64,000 nucleotides of DNA from Rhynchopus euleeides. Lineage: Eukaryota > Euglenozoa > Diplonemea > Diplonemida > Diplonemidae. The stretch lies in NCBI GenBank assembly GCA_963210315.1, contig OY723250.1, positions 1,054,001 to 1,118,000 on the forward strand. Direction: 5' to 3'. Position numbers and translations under genes: made by a program. Positions within the stretch are counted from its first letter, which is position 1; each line of letters opens with the position of its first letter. Shown here piece by piece: positions 62,788 to 64,000 of this stretch. The notes beneath the pieces were generated by a model. It did no database searches. It had not been told where the DNA came from and was given only the letters and a program-made list of their open reading frames with translations.

Positions 62788-64000
62788 ATGGGCCGTTATC
62801 GGGAAGGCAAGTCCTCTCTGATGCCTGCTGAAGGGCAGCCGCGGTGCGGATCAGCAGGACTGCGATCTCCTGCCCCGAGGGGGGCGGGGTGTTCGGCGCT
62901 GGCGTGGTGCGCAGCTCTGCTGGTGGTGTGTCTGCCGGAGCTCGGAGGCACGGGGTTTGGGGTTGCAGGTCAGGCGATACTCACGCTGGACCCGATTGAG
63001 AGTGATGTGACCGAGCAGGAGCTCAACCAGGGCACGGCGTTCCAGTTTGGCGACGGGGGTCTGACCATCTCGGTCACGGGTGCGGCATTCAAGGTGCCGC
63101 TGGACAACACGGTGAAGCAGAGCATCATCAACGACATGGTGGTGGACGTGACACAAACAGATGGGTTCTCCACCCACAAAGCATCGCTGGTGCAGATATC
63201 ATCTGTGACGAACACGGCGACAACCATTGTCATCGCCTTCCGCGCGGAGAGCGATTACGACATCAACACTGAGGAGTACGTGAATATCACAATCCCTGAC
63301 GCCGCACTGACGACTGCTGTGGGCATCATGAAGCAGCCGGACCCCCTCCGGATCCAGGTCTCCACAGGGACCATTGTGATTGCGAAACGGCCTTATGAGA
63401 ATCCGAGTGGCATGGCCACGGGGCATGTCATGACGGAGACAGATGCGCGGAGCGATCGCCCCTCTTTCTACGTCGCAGTGTCCCCCTGGGAGAACTGGCG
63501 GCAGTTCAGCATGACGCCTTCGGGGGTGAACAACATGGCGACAAACTGCACGACGAGCAATCGTCCCGACAGCCCGTATGGGTGGAATGCGCGGGTGGGC
63601 GAGGGGAAGCTTGTCGAGTGGCACACATCGCGGTTCACCGACTCCTCCGGGAACTACCTCAAGCTCAACACGATTCCGGGGCTGGACGGGTGGCGGTATC
63701 TGGAGGTGTTCATCACCCCCGACCCCAACTACGACACAGCTGTGACGGAGACGATCACAATCGATGCAAACTGCGTTTCGCAATACCTCGGGAGTGGGCT
63801 CCGCCCGAACCCAAATGTGAAGCTTTCCTTCGACATCATCCCGACTGCAGGCACCTACTCTGTTGCCACCACCCGTGGCGACACCATCTGGGAGACGGAC
63901 CTGTCTGTGGGGGCGCATTGCAACTGGTATGGGGTGACCAGCGTGCAGTTTGGCGAAGCCGAGCCGTTCTGCGACTACACCACGTCTGTCAGCAACCCCT
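62788..64000 (+). CDS. secreted or membrane beta-rich protein, 5' part (runs off window)
   Basis: The frame is open from ATG 62788 to the window end (404 codons, incomplete). Residues ~36-50 (ALAWCAALLVVCLP) are a hydrophobic signal or anchor, preceded by a 35-residue polar leader. Met12 is an alternative start that would give a more ordinary signal peptide. The rest is strand-rich with many Thr, Val, Asp and several NxT/S sequons (NITIP, NCTTS). Examples are AILTLDPIESDVTEQELNQ, GLTISVTGAAF and TETITIDANC. It looks like an extracellular protein of repeated beta-sandwich domains, as in large protist surface proteins. No family is assigned. The GC-rich third positions match the upstream genes, and it continues the + strand array. 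Confidence 0.8.
   Translation, partial: MGRYREGKSSLMPAEGQPRCGSAGLRSPAPRGAGCSALAWCAALLVVCLPELGGTGFGVAGQAILTLDPIESDVTEQELNQGTAFQFGDGGLTISVTGAAFKVPLDNTVKQSIINDMVVDVTQTDGFSTHKASLVQISSVTNTATTIVIAFRAESDYDINTEEYVNITIPDAALTTAVGIMKQPDPLRIQVSTGTIVIAKRPYENPSGMATGHVMTETDARSDRPSFYVAVSPWENWRQFSMTPSGVNNMATNCTTSNRPDSPYGWNARVGEGKLVEWHTSRFTDSSGNYLKLNTIPGLDGWRYLEVFITPDPNYDTAVTETITIDANCVSQYLGSGLRPNPNVKLSFDIIPTAGTYSVATTRGDTIWETDLSVGAHCNWYGVTSVQFGEAEPFCDYTTSVSNP

Overview
The window is eukaryotic nuclear DNA from a GC-rich protist. Ten confident or likely genes between 37.7 kb and the right edge all lie on the + strand. They appear intronless, are separated by 0.5-4 kb, and several have a pyrimidine-rich tract ending in AG shortly before the start codon. 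One gene near 12 kb has three small GTATG...YAG cis-introns. One-way gene arrays, possible trans-splice acceptors, and a membrane adenylate cyclase resembling the kinetoplastid receptor cyclases suggest a euglenozoan, perhaps a diplonemid. That placement is inference; a dinoflagellate-like alveolate is not excluded.

Region 1 (1.2-10.6 kb) is a 9.4-kb mobile element. It has near-perfect 55-bp terminal inverted repeats flanked by a 5-bp direct repeat (CAGGT). Inside is a long APE-type LINE: an RNA-binding-like ORF1 of at least 512 residues, one in-frame TGA, a 14-codon open linker, a viral-type 2A motif (GDIETNPGP), then an uninterrupted 2162-residue endonuclease/reverse transcriptase ORF2. A ~400-bp foldback built from 10-bp TTGTGATTTG-like units follows ORF2. 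The same decamers build the terminal repeats.

Region 2 (11.9-14 kb) is a four-exon gene for an ERV/ERGIC-type protein disulfide isomerase. Region 3 (14-37.7 kb) is repeat-rich and gene-poor. It holds a ~375-bp satellite, a 5'-truncated LINE tail with RNase H, a palindromic 316-bp tandem duplication, a 210-bp inverted-repeat element with a 15-bp target duplication, a RING-finger exon at 28 kb, a decayed hAT transposase, and a hAT-type MITE nested in the end of another inverted-repeat element sitting in a poly-C tract.

Region 4 (37.7-64 kb) is the + strand gene array: FYVE-like zinc-finger protein, single-pass membrane protein, polytopic membrane protein, two proteins without recognised family, a dual-acylated protein with a START-like tail, a CaaX-ended rhodanese, a coiled-coil protein, the adenylate cyclase, a basic protein, and a secreted or membrane protein running off the window. 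Several look suited to membrane signalling or a flagellum, but no shared pathway is proven. Long poly-G/poly-C runs are common between genes and absent from coding sequence.
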